DNA of 64,000 nucleotides from Endozoicomonas sp. SCSIO W0465 (GCF_023716865.1 NZ_CP092417.1:3202001-3266000), one strand, 5' to 3'. Counted from the stretch's first letter, positions 1-9,432 are shown. Program-made: numbers and translations. Notes: generated by a model not told the origin, from the sequence alone.

Positions 1-342
1 TTTTCATTTGAGTGTATCGGAAATGTTAATGTCATGCGCTCTGCACTTGAGTGCTGTCACAAAGGCTGGGGGGAGTCGGTTATCATCGGAGTCGCTGGGG
101 CTGGTGAGGAAATAGCCACTCGTCCAGTCCAGCTGGTGACCGGGCGTGTATGGCGTGGATCAGCATTTGGAGGAGTGAAAGGTCGCTCTGAGCTGCCGGG
201 CATTGTTGAGCAATATTTGGCGGGTAAATTCCGGCTCGACGATTTTATCACCCATACCATGGCATTAGAGGAGATCAATAAGGCGTTTGATCTGATGCAT
301 AAAGGGGAAAGTATTCGCTCTGTGATCCATTACCCGCAATAA
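1..342 (+). CDS. frmA: S-(hydroxymethyl)glutathione dehydrogenase / class III alcohol dehydrogenase, C-terminal part
   Basis: The gene is open at the left edge; 113 codons remain and the frame is open back to base 1. The visible part begins FECIGNVNVMRSALECCHKG and contains EIATRPVQLVTGR, typical of the C-terminal NAD-binding and catalytic end of class III zinc alcohol dehydrogenases. Known family role: oxidation of S-hydroxymethylglutathione (spontaneous adduct of formaldehyde and glutathione) to S-formylglutathione in the cytoplasm. The next gene, 75 bp downstream on the same strand, encodes the hydrolase for the second step, which supports the assignment and suggests an operon. The zinc ligands lie in the missing N-terminal part, so catalytic integrity cannot be judged. 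Confidence 0.9.
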   Translation, partial: FSFECIGNVNVMRSALECCHKGWGESVIIGVAGAGEEIATRPVQLVTGRVWRGSAFGGVKGRSELPGIVEQYLAGKFRLDDFITHTMALEEINKAFDLMHKGESIRSVIHYPQ

Positions 343-417
343 CTGCGCCATCGGTTATTTTCTTTTCACTGGGGTATTACTTTTTTCAGTCGGTCCCTAT
401 TGTATTGAGCAAGAACT

Positions 418-1257
418 ATGTCTCTGGAGAATATCAGCAGCAATAAACTGTTTGGTGGCTGGCATGAGCAATACACCCACGACTCAGAAACCCTTAACTG
501 TAACATGCGTTTTTCCATCTACCTGCCTCCTCAAAGCCAGAATAAAGCAGTTCCTACTCTGTACTGGTTGTCCGGGCTTGCCTGTACGGATGAGAATTTT
601 ATGCAGAAATCAGGCGCTCAGCGTGTTGCTTCAGAGCTGGGAATTGCCATTGTTGCGCCGGATACCAGTCCCAGGGGGGATCTGGTTCCGGATGATCCTG
701 ATTCTGCCTATGACTTTGGGCTCGGTGCCGGGTTTTATGTGAATGCCACGCAGCAGCCATGGAGTCAGCACTATCAAATGTATGATTATGTGGTTTCTGA
801 ACTACCAGAACTCATTGAACACTATTTTACGGTTAATGATAAACGCAGTATTGCCGGTCACTCCATGGGAGGGCATGGTGCGCTGGTGATGGCTTTGAAA
901 AACCCGGATCGTTACTCATCGGTTTCTGCTTTCAGCCCGATCTGTAATCCGATAAAGAGTCCATGGGGACAAAAAGCTTTTATGGGCTATCTTGGCAATG
1001 ATCGTGAGCAATGGAAAAGCTATGATGCCAGTGAGTTGCTGAAAATGTCGCTTGAACCGGTTCCGGCGTTGGTCGATCAGGGCAGTCAGGATGCTTTTTT
1101 GTACGAACAGTTGCACCTGGATGCGTTAAAAAAAGTGGTTGAAGACACAGGATATCCCATGATGATAAGGATGCAGGGAGGATATGATCATTCCTATTAT
1201 TTTATTGCCACGTTTATTGAAGATCAGTTAAGGTTTCACTCAGAAAGTCTTCTATAA
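418..1257 (+). CDS. fghA: S-formylglutathione hydrolase
   Basis: A 279-residue esterase-D family protein of normal full length. The nucleophile elbow GHSMGGHGA places Ser149 as nucleophile. Asp225 (QGSQDAF) and His258 (GGYDHSYYF) are in the expected places for the acid and histidine of the alpha/beta-hydrolase triad. It hydrolyses S-formylglutathione to formate and glutathione, completing glutathione-dependent formaldehyde detoxification with the frmA product encoded just upstream. The start ATG at 418 gives the usual short N-terminus (MSLENISSNKLFGGWH). The IS66-type element inserts about 70 bp after its stop and leaves the gene intact. Confidence 0.96.
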   Translation: MSLENISSNKLFGGWHEQYTHDSETLNCNMRFSIYLPPQSQNKAVPTLYWLSGLACTDENFMQKSGAQRVASELGIAIVAPDTSPRGDLVPDDPDSAYDFGLGAGFYVNATQQPWSQHYQMYDYVVSELPELIEHYFTVNDKRSIAGHSMGGHGALVMALKNPDRYSSVSAFSPICNPIKSPWGQKAFMGYLGNDREQWKSYDASELLKMSLEPVPALVDQGSQDAFLYEQLHLDALKKVVEDTGYPMMIRMQGGYDHSYYFIATFIEDQLRFHSESLL

Positions 1258-1325
1258 CTGACTGAAAAAGCAGCCGCAGACTGCATTTAAATTAAATTAT
1301 CTATATCAATTGTTAATAAAAAAAG

Positions 1326-2933
1326 GTAACTGTTCAGCACCCCCACATAAATCTGGAATTTTCTGATTTTTATACCATCCTCTTAAGCACCATTTTTCCA
1401 CAATATTCGCCAGCATGATTCCAGAACTACCCGCAACTATGTCGGCTGAGATTCTCTTGAAAGAGAATGCAGAGCTGCGGATGAGAGTTGCCTGTCTGGA
1501 AGAGCGATGTCGAGAATTGGAAGAAAAGGTTGGCAAGAACAGTCAAAACAGCAGCAAGCCGCCATCGTCTGATGGTTATCAAAAACCTTGTAAAAACAGT
1601 AATTCTCCAGATCATTCTGACGACCTTTCCGCAGATAAAGGTACCGATCCATCGGATGAAAAACCCAATCCTAAAAGTCTGAGACAGTCTTCTGGTAATA
1701 AAGCCGGTGGAAAGAAAGGGCATCAGGGCACTTGTCTTAAACAGGTCGATATCCCTGACTATATTGAGTACCTTCCGGTTAAAGAATGCAATAAATGTCA
1801 GGCGTCTCTTCTTGATAGTGAGCCGGTCAAATATATTGAACGACAGGTGTTTGAACCAGGGAGACCGGGTGAATTTGAAGTAACGGCCCATAGAGCTGAA
1901 GTAAAAATCTGCACTTGTGGTTGTCGGAATCAGGCTGAATTCCCGGAAGGTGTTACCGCTGCCGCACAATATGGCTCAGCCACACAGGCTATGGCCGTCT
2001 ATCTTAACCAATACCATTTCCTGCCTTTTAAGCGCGTGTCAGAGTATTTTAATACTCTCTATAAAATGAGTGTAAGTGCAGGCACTGTCGCCAATTTTGT
2101 GGCCAGAACCTATGAAAATCTGGCTTCTACTGAAGAGGTTATTCGTGACGCCTTGCGGGAATCGTCTGTTGCCGGAGCCGATGAAACGGGTATGCGGGCC
2201 GAGGGCTCTTTGCACTGGCTACACGTTATGCGGGATGAACAATGGACGCTCTACTACTTGTCTGAAAAGCGAGGTCGTGAGGCCATGGACACGATGGGCA
2301 TACTGCTAACATTTGCAGGCGTTCTGGTTCATGATCATTGGAAATCCTATTTTGCATATGCGGCAACTCACGTACTTTGCAATGCCCATCACCTGAGGGA
2401 GCTTTTGGGTGTTGTTGATAGGGACAGCAATCAACTGGCGTTGCGATTGATGAAGCTACTGAGGCTTTCCTGGCATTACTGCAAGGGCTTTAAGACCATA
2501 GGTATGCTACAGATGCCAAGTGTTGTCTGTGAACGAATCGAGAAGATTTATGACCGGTTGCTTCAGCGGGCTCTAATGAAAGAAGTCGTCTATATGGAGA
2601 AGCAACGAGAGGAGCTTAAGCGCAAGAAAGTCAAGAATACTAAAGCTTACAATCTCTTCAAACGACTCACTGAGTTCAAGGCTGAGACACTGCGCTTCAT
2701 GTCAGATTTTACCATTCCCTTCGATAACAATGGCAGTGAGCGGGATGTTCGAATGGCCAAGTTAAAGCAGAAAATCTCAGGCTGCTTCAGGAGTGCAGAC
2801 GGTGGTTCTATGTTTGCACGGATTCGCAGCTATTTGTCGTCTGCCAGAAAACAGGGAATGGACATATATCAATCACTTCATAGAGCTGTTCGGAATTACT
2901 GTAATATGCCTTTGCTCAGTGCTGAATAGTTAC
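1326..2933 (+). mobile_element. IS66-family insertion sequence, copy 1 (single-ORF type)
   Basis: A complete 1608-bp element. Ends are GTAACTGTTCAGCAC on the left and the inverse of GTAACTATTCAGCAC on the right. It is flanked by a perfect 8-bp target duplication AAAAAAAG (1318-1325 and 2934-2941), the duplication length known for IS66. It holds only the large transposase and lacks tnpA and tnpB, like the ISBst12-type subgroup. Two more copies with the same ends and an identical protein lie at 37792-40841 and 46057-47664. It sits in the spacer between fghA and the repeat protein gene and may have displaced that gene's promoter. Confidence 0.95.
1415..2929 (+). CDS. IS66-family transposase (copy 1)
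   Basis: A 504-residue DDE transposase. Residues about 10-45 form a leucine-rich coiled coil, followed by a low-complexity Ser/Asn/Lys linker. A zinc-binding region (Cys125, Cys128, then a CTCGC cluster at 166-170) precedes the catalytic core. Likely catalytic acids are Asp256 (AGADETG), Asp307 (LVHDHW) and Glu442 (NNGSERDVRMAK), matching the IS66 DDE pattern. The protein is the same in all three copies. The stop codon lies 4 bp inside the right inverted repeat. Confidence 0.95.
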   Translation: MIPELPATMSAEILLKENAELRMRVACLEERCRELEEKVGKNSQNSSKPPSSDGYQKPCKNSNSPDHSDDLSADKGTDPSDEKPNPKSLRQSSGNKAGGKKGHQGTCLKQVDIPDYIEYLPVKECNKCQASLLDSEPVKYIERQVFEPGRPGEFEVTAHRAEVKICTCGCRNQAEFPEGVTAAAQYGSATQAMAVYLNQYHFLPFKRVSEYFNTLYKMSVSAGTVANFVARTYENLASTEEVIRDALRESSVAGADETGMRAEGSLHWLHVMRDEQWTLYYLSEKRGREAMDTMGILLTFAGVLVHDHWKSYFAYAATHVLCNAHHLRELLGVVDRDSNQLALRLMKLLRLSWHYCKGFKTIGMLQMPSVVCERIEKIYDRLLQRALMKEVVYMEKQREELKRKKVKNTKAYNLFKRLTEFKAETLRFMSDFTIPFDNNGSERDVRMAKLKQKISGCFRSADGGSMFARIRSYLSSARKQGMDIYQSLHRAVRNYCNMPLLSAE

Positions 2934-2959
2934 AAAAAAAGTATTTAGAGGGAATCGCT

Positions 2960-4162
2960 ATGCTGAATAATTTAGCTTCTCGAGATTATATTTTGGAAAT
3001 GTTGAATAAAGAGATTGATAAGGATAGCAATCACGTAATTCCAGAATTTGTTAAGTATCTCTCTGAGAAAATAGAAAGATCACAGGTTAAATCTCTTCGG
3101 GAGTATTCAATTAAATGTATTAATCAAAGCGTTGCCGCTGTTGCCGACTGTCGTTATATCAATAATCCTCACATAGATCGTCTGGAATTACCCAATATAT
3201 TAAAAATGGATCTTAATATTTCAGGTTTTTATGGTTTTGATATTCAGTTTAAGCTGAATAACGCCTTGAGAAGAGAGTTGGGTAAAGATGATTTAAATCC
3301 ATTTGAAGTAAAAGTATGGCTGGATATGGGGGCAAAAATAGACACTGAAGGTAAAAGTATAATAGATTCAGCTTTGAAAAGAACGATAGAGGATAATAAG
3401 CCTATTTTTGCAAAAGCCTGGTTATCAATGGGAGGTATGATACCCGACTTTCAGCATAAAATTGATCAGGGTTTACAGCAAGCCAGAACAGTATTCAGGG
3501 TTAGGGAATGGCACGATCTGGGGGCACCAATTAATAATAACGTTCAACTGAAATTAAATGAATGGTTAAAAGGTTACCTGGAGAAAAGAGATGGGTTGGG
3601 AGTAAGGGCGTGTTTGTCAATGGGGGCAACAACAGAAAACCTTCAGCAACAGCTTGATGATTGTATGACCAGCATGCTTCTTGAAAATAAACCTGATTCA
3701 GGGGATCTTGTTACCTGGAAAGAATTAGGTGCAAATATCAAACCTGAGTTTCAAACTATTCTTGATTCGAATTTGGAAAGGGTTGCCAGAGAAAATAATG
3801 TTTTGCAGTTTGAGTGTTGGCTGGAACTGGGTGCAAACCAAACGGATGAGGCCAAACGATTAATAAATCTTGCAGCTCAACGCTGTGCTGATCAAAGTAA
3901 TGCTTATCGTGTAAAAGCATGGGTAGATTTAGGCGCAAACAGTCCATACAGTCAGGATGAACTTAATACAATGTTCCAAACGGAAGTCCGGAAAGATCAA
4001 CCTTTTTTAGCAAGATTCTTCCTTGAATTAGGTGCAGAGGTTAGCTCTGATATTCAAGCTCAGCTGAATGCTGGATTACTAAGAGCAATAACTAATAATC
4101 GTACACATTTAATTAAAAGCTGGATGGACATTGGTGCAAGTTTGAGTTTCGAGCAAGTTTAA
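2960..4162 (+). CDS. hypothetical protein built of nine 34-residue helical repeats
   Basis: A 400-residue protein with no catalytic family that I recognise. After an N-terminal region of about 110 residues, a repeat with core W-x-x-(L/M)-G-A occurs nine times. The W-position residues are at about 120, 154, 184, 218 (Cys), 253, 287, 321, 354 (Phe) and 388, a period of 33-35 apart from one 30-residue interval. Each unit continues with a helix of the type Q-x-x-L-x-x-x-L. The period and the 'LGA' turn recall degenerate ankyrin repeats (33 residues), but the TPLH signature is missing, so it may be another alpha-solenoid. No signal peptide is visible. The Shine-Dalgarno GAGGG lies between the IS66 right end and the ATG, so transcription may now depend on the element. 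A role in protein-protein interaction is inference from the fold type. Confidence 0.8.
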   Translation: MLNNLASRDYILEMLNKEIDKDSNHVIPEFVKYLSEKIERSQVKSLREYSIKCINQSVAAVADCRYINNPHIDRLELPNILKMDLNISGFYGFDIQFKLNNALRRELGKDDLNPFEVKVWLDMGAKIDTEGKSIIDSALKRTIEDNKPIFAKAWLSMGGMIPDFQHKIDQGLQQARTVFRVREWHDLGAPINNNVQLKLNEWLKGYLEKRDGLGVRACLSMGATTENLQQQLDDCMTSMLLENKPDSGDLVTWKELGANIKPEFQTILDSNLERVARENNVLQFECWLELGANQTDEAKRLINLAAQRCADQSNAYRVKAWVDLGANSPYSQDELNTMFQTEVRKDQPFLARFFLELGAEVSSDIQAQLNAGLLRAITNNRTHLIKSWMDIGASLSFEQV

Positions 4163-4273
4163 GGGAATCCTGAGCAGTGTTTGCCTTAACATAAAGTGAA
4201 AGTAGGCATATCGTTACAGTATATGTTGAGAAATTATCCGGTTTAACAGCTTGTACAGTCAATATAAAATCCT

Positions 4274-4750
4274 CTATAAACTGAGCGGTAGTGCCGTGGT
4301 GGATTTAATGGCAGAGAGTGCCAGTGCGGTTTTGATCTTGCTGACACCAGGGATTTTCATCAATTCTTCCATTAGAAAAAAAGAGAGTGCCTGCTGATTT
4401 TTGGCAACAACTTTCAATAGGTAATCGCCATCACTGCCCGTAATGGCGTGACACTCCATGACCGGAGACATTTTCAGAATGGCCTCTTTGAAATGGTTTG
4501 CAGAGTCCGGGGTATGATAATCCAGAGAAACGGTGACAAAAGCTTCTACATCCAGACCAACAGCCTGAGGGTTCAGTAGAGTTACCTGTTTTTGAATATA
4601 GCCTTTTGCTTTCAGCCGGCTGATACGGCGCGAGCATTGTGATGCCGAGAGGCTGATCAGCTCTGCAAGACATTGCAGGGATAGCGCATCCTCCTGCTGG
4701 AGTGCAGATAACAGCCTTATGTCGTAAGTATCCAATACATTTTTGCCCAT
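4274..4750 (-). CDS. Lrp/AsnC-family transcriptional regulator
   Basis: 158 residues. The N-terminal winged helix-turn-helix covers about residues 8-60 (recognition region SASQCSRRISRLKAKGYI) and the C-terminal RAM ligand-binding domain about 65-145 (including HAITGSDGDYLLKVV). Members are DNA-binding oligomers that respond to amino acids. It is transcribed away from hppD across a 250-bp spacer, and phhA follows hppD. This suggests control of phenylalanine/tyrosine catabolism, as known for divergently placed Lrp-type regulators of aromatic amino acid genes. The effector is not shown by the sequence. Confidence 0.9.
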   Translation of the reverse strand: MGKNVLDTYDIRLLSALQQEDALSLQCLAELISLSASQCSRRISRLKAKGYIQKQVTLLNPQAVGLDVEAFVTVSLDYHTPDSANHFKEAILKMSPVMECHAITGSDGDYLLKVVAKNQQALSFFLMEELMKIPGVSKIKTALALSAIKSTTALPLSL

Positions 4751-5000
4751 CTACTGATCCCTCACTACCGTTTGGCTGCACTTTTGTTCAACATAGAAAT
4801 TTATTGGCAGAAACCATAAAAACAGGTGGTCTGGCGGCTTATGTCAGCTAGTGTAAGCCCGGTTAAATCGCTCTGCCAATTCATCTGATGCAAACCTTTT
4901 GTATCATCTTGCTTAAGAAGGCTGCAGATCGCAAGGCTTTTGCATCAGGGCAATCGTATACTTTTCTATACTGTGGCTGGAATGTGAAAGAGGACGAAGC

Positions 5001-6080
5001 ATGACAACGAACAAAATGTCAAAGATTACCAGCACGAACCCGATGGGAACCGATGGGTTTGAATTTGTCGAATACGCAGCGCCTGATCCGGTGGCACTGG
5101 ACAGCCTCTTCAAGCAATTTGGCTTTGTTCCGGTAGCGCGCCATCGATCCAAAGAGGTGACATTGTATCGCCAGGGGGGAATTAACTTTATCGTTAATGG
5201 CGAGCCTGACTCATTTGCCCAGAAATTTGCCCGTGAGCATGGTCCCTGTGCCTGTGCATTTGCCATTCGGGTAGAAGATGCGGCTGTTGCCTTTGAGAGA
5301 GCCATGCAACTGGGCTGTGAACCTGGACCAACCCAGAGTGGTCCCATGGAGCTGAATATCCCGTCCATTGTGGGCATCGGTGGCAGCCTTATTTATCTGG
5401 TTGACCGATATGGCGACAAAGGTTCGATTTATGATGTGGACTTCGTACCTATCGAGGGAGTTGATCAGAAACCTGTCGGTGTTGACCTGACGTTTATTGA
5501 TCATCTTACCCATAATGTACAGCGTGGTAACATGGATAACTGGGCATCTTACTACGAGGACATTTTTAACTTCCGCGAGATTCGTTATTTTGACATTGAA
5601 GGAAAGCTGACGGGGTTGAAATCCCGGGCAATGACCAGTCCCTGTGGCAAGATCAAAATTCCTATCAATGAGTCTTCTGATGACAAGAGCCAGATTGAAG
5701 AGTACCTGCACCAGTATAATGGTGAAGGCATCCAGCATATTGCTCTGTACTCCAACGATATCTATCACTCGATTCCAAAGATGAGGTCCAATGGCACTAC
5801 TTTCCTGACGCCCCCTCCGGATACGTATTATGAAATGCTTGCAGAGAGACTGCCTTGGCACAGTGAAGATGTTGATAAGCTGAAGGCCAGTGCCATTCTC
5901 ATGGATGGGGCGCCTACAGAGGACGGTGGATTACTGTTACAGATTTTCACAGAAACTGTTATTGGCCCGATATTTTTTGAAATTATCCAGCGCAAAGGGG
6001 ATGAAGGGTTTGGTGAAGGTAACTTTACTGCGCTGTTTGAAAGCATGGAAAGGGATCAGATGAAAAGAGGAGTGTTGTAG
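5001..6080 (+). CDS. hppD: 4-hydroxyphenylpyruvate dioxygenase
   Basis: 359 residues, normal length. Two vicinal-oxygen-chelate domains are visible. The C-terminal one carries the expected Fe(II) ligands: His168 (IDHLTHNV), His246 (GIQHIAL) and Glu327 in the family signature GPIFFEIIQRKG. The enzyme converts 4-hydroxyphenylpyruvate to homogentisate in tyrosine breakdown. The ATG at 5001 follows an AGAGGA Shine-Dalgarno; an in-frame ATG five codons later is possible. An Lrp-type regulator is divergent and phenylalanine hydroxylase follows 168 bp downstream. Homogentisate dioxygenase and later steps are not in the window. Confidence 0.97.
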   Translation: MTTNKMSKITSTNPMGTDGFEFVEYAAPDPVALDSLFKQFGFVPVARHRSKEVTLYRQGGINFIVNGEPDSFAQKFAREHGPCACAFAIRVEDAAVAFERAMQLGCEPGPTQSGPMELNIPSIVGIGGSLIYLVDRYGDKGSIYDVDFVPIEGVDQKPVGVDLTFIDHLTHNVQRGNMDNWASYYEDIFNFREIRYFDIEGKLTGLKSRAMTSPCGKIKIPINESSDDKSQIEEYLHQYNGEGIQHIALYSNDIYHSIPKMRSNGTTFLTPPPDTYYEMLAERLPWHSEDVDKLKASAILMDGAPTEDGGLLLQIFTETVIGPIFFEIIQRKGDEGFGEGNFTALFESMERDQMKRGVL

Positions 6081-6248
6081 TTTTTTCTTTGAAGTTAATG
6101 GCTGATAACCGATCAGTCTGGTTCAATCAGGGACCCGGCATTACGGGCTGCCGACCCATTGTTCCGGGGCTTTTCAGGGAATGAGCCTGCAATCTCGAGA
6201 GGTAGTGGGTAATTCATTACCTCGCCTACAAGGTCGGGGAGAGTATTT

Positions 6249-7049
6249 ATGAAGTCATCCAAATATCAGGCAAGAAAACCTGATGAGTCGGGCTTTATTG
6301 AATATACGGAAGAGGAGCATGAAACCTGGAGTATTCTGTATCACCGACAGATTGAGCTATTGAAAGGCCGGGCATGTGATGAATACATGGATGGCATCAA
6401 TGAGCTGGCCATGCCATCAGAGCGTATCCCACAGCTGGATGAAATAAGCAGGGTGCTCAGGGACAAAACCGGCTGGGGCGTTGCCAGGGTACCGGCGCTG
6501 ATCTCCTTTGATCGGTTTTTTCAGCTGTTAGCCGACAAACAATTCCCGGTTGCTACCTTTATTCGGGTCAGGGATGAGTTGGATTATCTTCAGGAGCCGG
6601 ATATTTTTCATGAAATATTTGGTCACTGTCCTTTACTGACCAATCAGGATTTTGCCGACTTTACGGAAACCTATGGCAGGCTTGGTCTGGCTGCCAGCAA
6701 AGAAGAAAGGGTTTACCTTGCCAGGCTTTACTGGATGACTGTTGAGTTTGGCTTATTGAATACCTCGCAGGGATTGCGTATCTATGGCGGTGGGATTCTC
6801 TCCAGTTATGGTGAAACGGCTTACGCTCTGGATAGTGATATTCCTGTCAGAACAGCCTTTGATCCACTGACAGCACTCAGAACACCTTATCGAATCGATA
6901 TTTTGCAGCCATTATATTATGTCCTGGACAATATTACGGTCCTTCATCGCCTTTGTGAAATGGATATTATGGCACTGGTACATCAGGCTATGACAATGCC
7001 TATGCTTTCCCCGATGTTTGAGCCAAAGCCCAGGGAAGGCGCTGCATGA
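6249..7049 (+). CDS. phhA: phenylalanine 4-monooxygenase
   Basis: 266 residues, the size of bacterial catalytic-domain-only phenylalanine hydroxylases. The iron ligands of the aromatic amino acid hydroxylase family are present: His121 and His126 (FHEIFGHCPLL) and Glu166 (TVEFGL). It hydroxylates phenylalanine to tyrosine using a pterin cofactor. With hppD upstream on the same strand it gives an unusually compact phenylalanine-to-homogentisate module. The linking transaminase and pterin dehydratase (phhB) are not adjacent. GGGGAG lies just before the ATG. Confidence 0.96.
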   Translation: MKSSKYQARKPDESGFIEYTEEEHETWSILYHRQIELLKGRACDEYMDGINELAMPSERIPQLDEISRVLRDKTGWGVARVPALISFDRFFQLLADKQFPVATFIRVRDELDYLQEPDIFHEIFGHCPLLTNQDFADFTETYGRLGLAASKEERVYLARLYWMTVEFGLLNTSQGLRIYGGGILSSYGETAYALDSDIPVRTAFDPLTALRTPYRIDILQPLYYVLDNITVLHRLCEMDIMALVHQAMTMPMLSPMFEPKPREGAA

Positions 7050-7056
7050 AATGAAC

Positions 7057-7082
7057 GTTCTACCACTTCAGAGTGGTAGAAC
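7057..7082 (+). terminator. perfect hairpin just after phhA
   Basis: An 11-bp perfect stem (GTTCTACCACT with its inverse) around a TCAG loop starts 7 bases after the phhA stop. No T-run follows, so it is at best a weak intrinsic terminator or an mRNA 3'-end stabiliser. The sequence up to the next gene (7083-7322) shows nothing else that I recognise. Confidence 0.4.
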
Positions 7083-7322
7083 TCACCATGGCAACTCTTT
7101 TTCAACCACTTTACCGGAGTTTCCATTCTCGCGTAGGGCGTTGATACAACCCCTTTAAAAACAAACTATTCCTTTCTGATTTGCCTTATTTTCTTGCTGC
7201 GTCCCTGTGTTAATATTCAGCTTTTTTATGGAGTAAGCCTTGATATTCATAGTCAGTCAACAGGCCTTGAGCCTTGGTTATTCTCTAAACAAGACAATAC
7301 TTTGAATTGCAAGGAGTCTGCG

Positions 7323-8180
7323 ATGCATCCAAGGGAGCTGAGCATTCAAACACCGCATTTAACGTTTGCTGCGCTGGAGTGGGGGGATCCTCAGGGGAAT
7401 CCGGTTATTGCGCTCCATGGCTGGCTGGATAATGCCGCCAGTTTCACGCCGATGGCTACAAAGTTAGAAGGAATAAGGCTGATCGTCCCGGATCAGGCGG
7501 GTCATGGCTTATCTGAACATCGGGCTGAGTGGTTCAGTTATGATGTCTGGCACTATGTTGAAGATCTGGTTTATATTGCTGAGTCACTGCAACTTGAACG
7601 GTTTGGACTGCTGGGGCATTCCATGGGCGGTGTTGTCAGTGCTATGGCCGCAGGATCGGTTCTGAAAGAGCAGGTTACCGGCCTGGTGGCTATTGATGGA
7701 CTTTTTCCCTGGCCAAGAAAACCGGAAGATGCACCCAAAGCGTTGATGGATTATATCAATCAACGCAGAACACCGGCTGCTCAGCTCCCTGTCGCCCGTT
7801 ATCGATCAAAGCAACAGGCAGTTCGAGCCCGTGCCATGAGTCAGTTCAAAGTTTCCAGGCTGTCTTCTGAGTTGCTGGTGGACCGCTCGATTACCCGGGA
7901 TGGTGAAGACTGGGTGTGGACCTCCGACCCACGGCTAAAACTTGGCTCACCAACTCGCTTCTCCCTTGAGCAGACTCTGGCGTTTCCCCGACAGATTATC
8001 TGTCCCGCTCATATGATTTATGTTGATAGCGGACCTATCAGTGACGCTATCGATGAGTACAGGGGCCAGCTTACCAATATTCAATTCCACGCGATGAGTG
8101 GAAGCCACCATTTACATATGGATGATCAAGTGGATTCCATTGCTGATATAGTAAACTCTGTTCTGGGCGGTGGTTTATGA
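7323..8180 (+). CDS. alpha/beta-fold hydrolase
   Basis: 285 residues from the ATG at 7323, chosen because AAGGAG lies 7 bases upstream. The frame is open for another 43 codons 5', but that part is poor coding sequence. Features: HGWLDNAASF after strand 3 (oxyanion region), nucleophile elbow GHSMGG with Ser100, and a late histidine in the SGSHHLHMDD segment. It resembles the serine-hydrolase-like/MenH-like branch of alpha/beta hydrolases. The substrate cannot be deduced and no signal peptide is seen. The DUF4892 gene follows 38 bp downstream and may be cotranscribed. Confidence 0.85.
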   Translation: MHPRELSIQTPHLTFAALEWGDPQGNPVIALHGWLDNAASFTPMATKLEGIRLIVPDQAGHGLSEHRAEWFSYDVWHYVEDLVYIAESLQLERFGLLGHSMGGVVSAMAAGSVLKEQVTGLVAIDGLFPWPRKPEDAPKALMDYINQRRTPAAQLPVARYRSKQQAVRARAMSQFKVSRLSSELLVDRSITRDGEDWVWTSDPRLKLGSPTRFSLEQTLAFPRQIICPAHMIYVDSGPISDAIDEYRGQLTNIQFHAMSGSHHLHMDDQVDSIADIVNSVLGGGL

Positions 8181-8218
8181 TAGTCTGAGGGATAGATGGG
8201 GAAGCCTTGGGTTGTTTC

Positions 8219-9148
8219 ATGAAAAAAGTAATTACAGAAAGCCTGAGTCTAGTGAAGACTCTCCAACTGCACTCGTCAACCACTGCCTTAAAAATTAGCA
8301 GTACTTTGCTTATGCTGGCACTTGTTCAGCCCGTTTATGCAGCAGACCATACAGCGGAGCTGCGGGATTATCCAAATGCACGGGTCGCGTTGTCCCTTGA
8401 TGAAAATCGTCAGAATCATCCGATCATCACCAATCGAATGAAACGGGTTAATGGGGTAGTTACCTCCGACAACGCTAAATGGTTTGATGGACACCTTATC
8501 AGAAATCTCTACCTTTTACCGCCGGGCCACAGCAGTACTCAGGGATATGAATTCTATGTCAAACATTTGCGGGACCAGGGGGTAGACCCCCTGTTTGAAT
8601 GCCGTAGCTTTTCCTGTGGAGCCAGTAATTTCTGGGCTAATGATATCTTCGGGATATCAACTCTCTATGGTCAGGATAAAGAGCAGGCGTTTTATATTGG
8701 AAAAAAGCAGCACACGTTTTATACGGTCTATGCTGTCAGGCGGGGGAATGGTCGTATTTATACCTTGGTGGATGTCTTTAAACCTCATGGCTATGGGGTT
8801 GAAAGTGTCATAGAACAACGCTCTGCCGACCGTATACTGAGGCTGGCATCGGATCATTCAGGCATTGAAAAAAGTTCTGACCTGACCGCATTTGTAGCAA
8901 ATATGAACTCTGATTCATCCATGAATGCACTGCTCATCATTCACAGCACCGTACCCGATACCCTCTCAGAGCTGGATACATGGCAGGTCAAAATGGTGGC
9001 GTTGCAAGGTACTATTGCTCAGTATTTAAAAGAGCAGGGGATTAGTGAATCACGGCTGCGCTTCAATATTTCTATTGGCACTCATGAGAGTTCACTGAAG
9101 TCAAGAGAAAAGCCGTCTTTCTGGCTTGAAGTTATCCCTTTAAATTAA
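8219..9148 (+). CDS. DUF4892 domain-containing exported protein
   Basis: 309 residues from the ATG at 8219; a TTG four codons earlier is possible. The N-terminus (basic residues, then a hydrophobic stretch about 29-42 ending VYAAD) looks like a Sec signal peptide with an AxA-type cleavage site. The segment ECRSFSCGASNFWAN, with two conserved cysteines, is characteristic of DUF4892 proteins of marine gammaproteobacteria. The C-terminal part (about 230-305) resembles an OmpA-like periplasmic fold in spacing, but I see no clear peptidoglycan-binding signature. The function of the family is unknown; an envelope location is inferred. Confidence 0.8.
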   Translation: MKKVITESLSLVKTLQLHSSTTALKISSTLLMLALVQPVYAADHTAELRDYPNARVALSLDENRQNHPIITNRMKRVNGVVTSDNAKWFDGHLIRNLYLLPPGHSSTQGYEFYVKHLRDQGVDPLFECRSFSCGASNFWANDIFGISTLYGQDKEQAFYIGKKQHTFYTVYAVRRGNGRIYTLVDVFKPHGYGVESVIEQRSADRILRLASDHSGIEKSSDLTAFVANMNSDSSMNALLIIHSTVPDTLSELDTWQVKMVALQGTIAQYLKEQGISESRLRFNISIGTHESSLKSREKPSFWLEVIPLN

Positions 9149-9407
9149 TTTTAACCAAGCGTGATTTATTGCAGCAGTTTCCTGTCAAACGGTTTCAATA
9201 CGCCTTTATGGGTAATAGTAAGTCAGTGTTTTTTGTCAAGGTGATGTAATGTTGATGTAGGTCAATATGAAAGAAAAAAACAATACGTAATATAGCTTAT
9301 GCCTGGTGGGGGAAAGAAGGGGGATTTCTCCAGAAAAGGCCTTGGCGTCGCGGGGGAGGTGACACACGGCCACGAAGATGAGACAGGCAACAACAATAAA
9401 ATATTGA

Positions 9408-9432
9408 AACCGGTTCTTGTGACCGGTTTTTT
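9408..9432 (+). terminator. intrinsic terminator in the DUF4892-yecH spacer
   Basis: Stem AACCGGT / ACCGGTT with a 7-base loop, followed by a run of T on the plus strand. It lies about 260 bp after the DUF4892 gene and faces the end of yecH on the opposite strand. The rest of 9149-9490 contains no gene that I can support. Confidence 0.6.
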
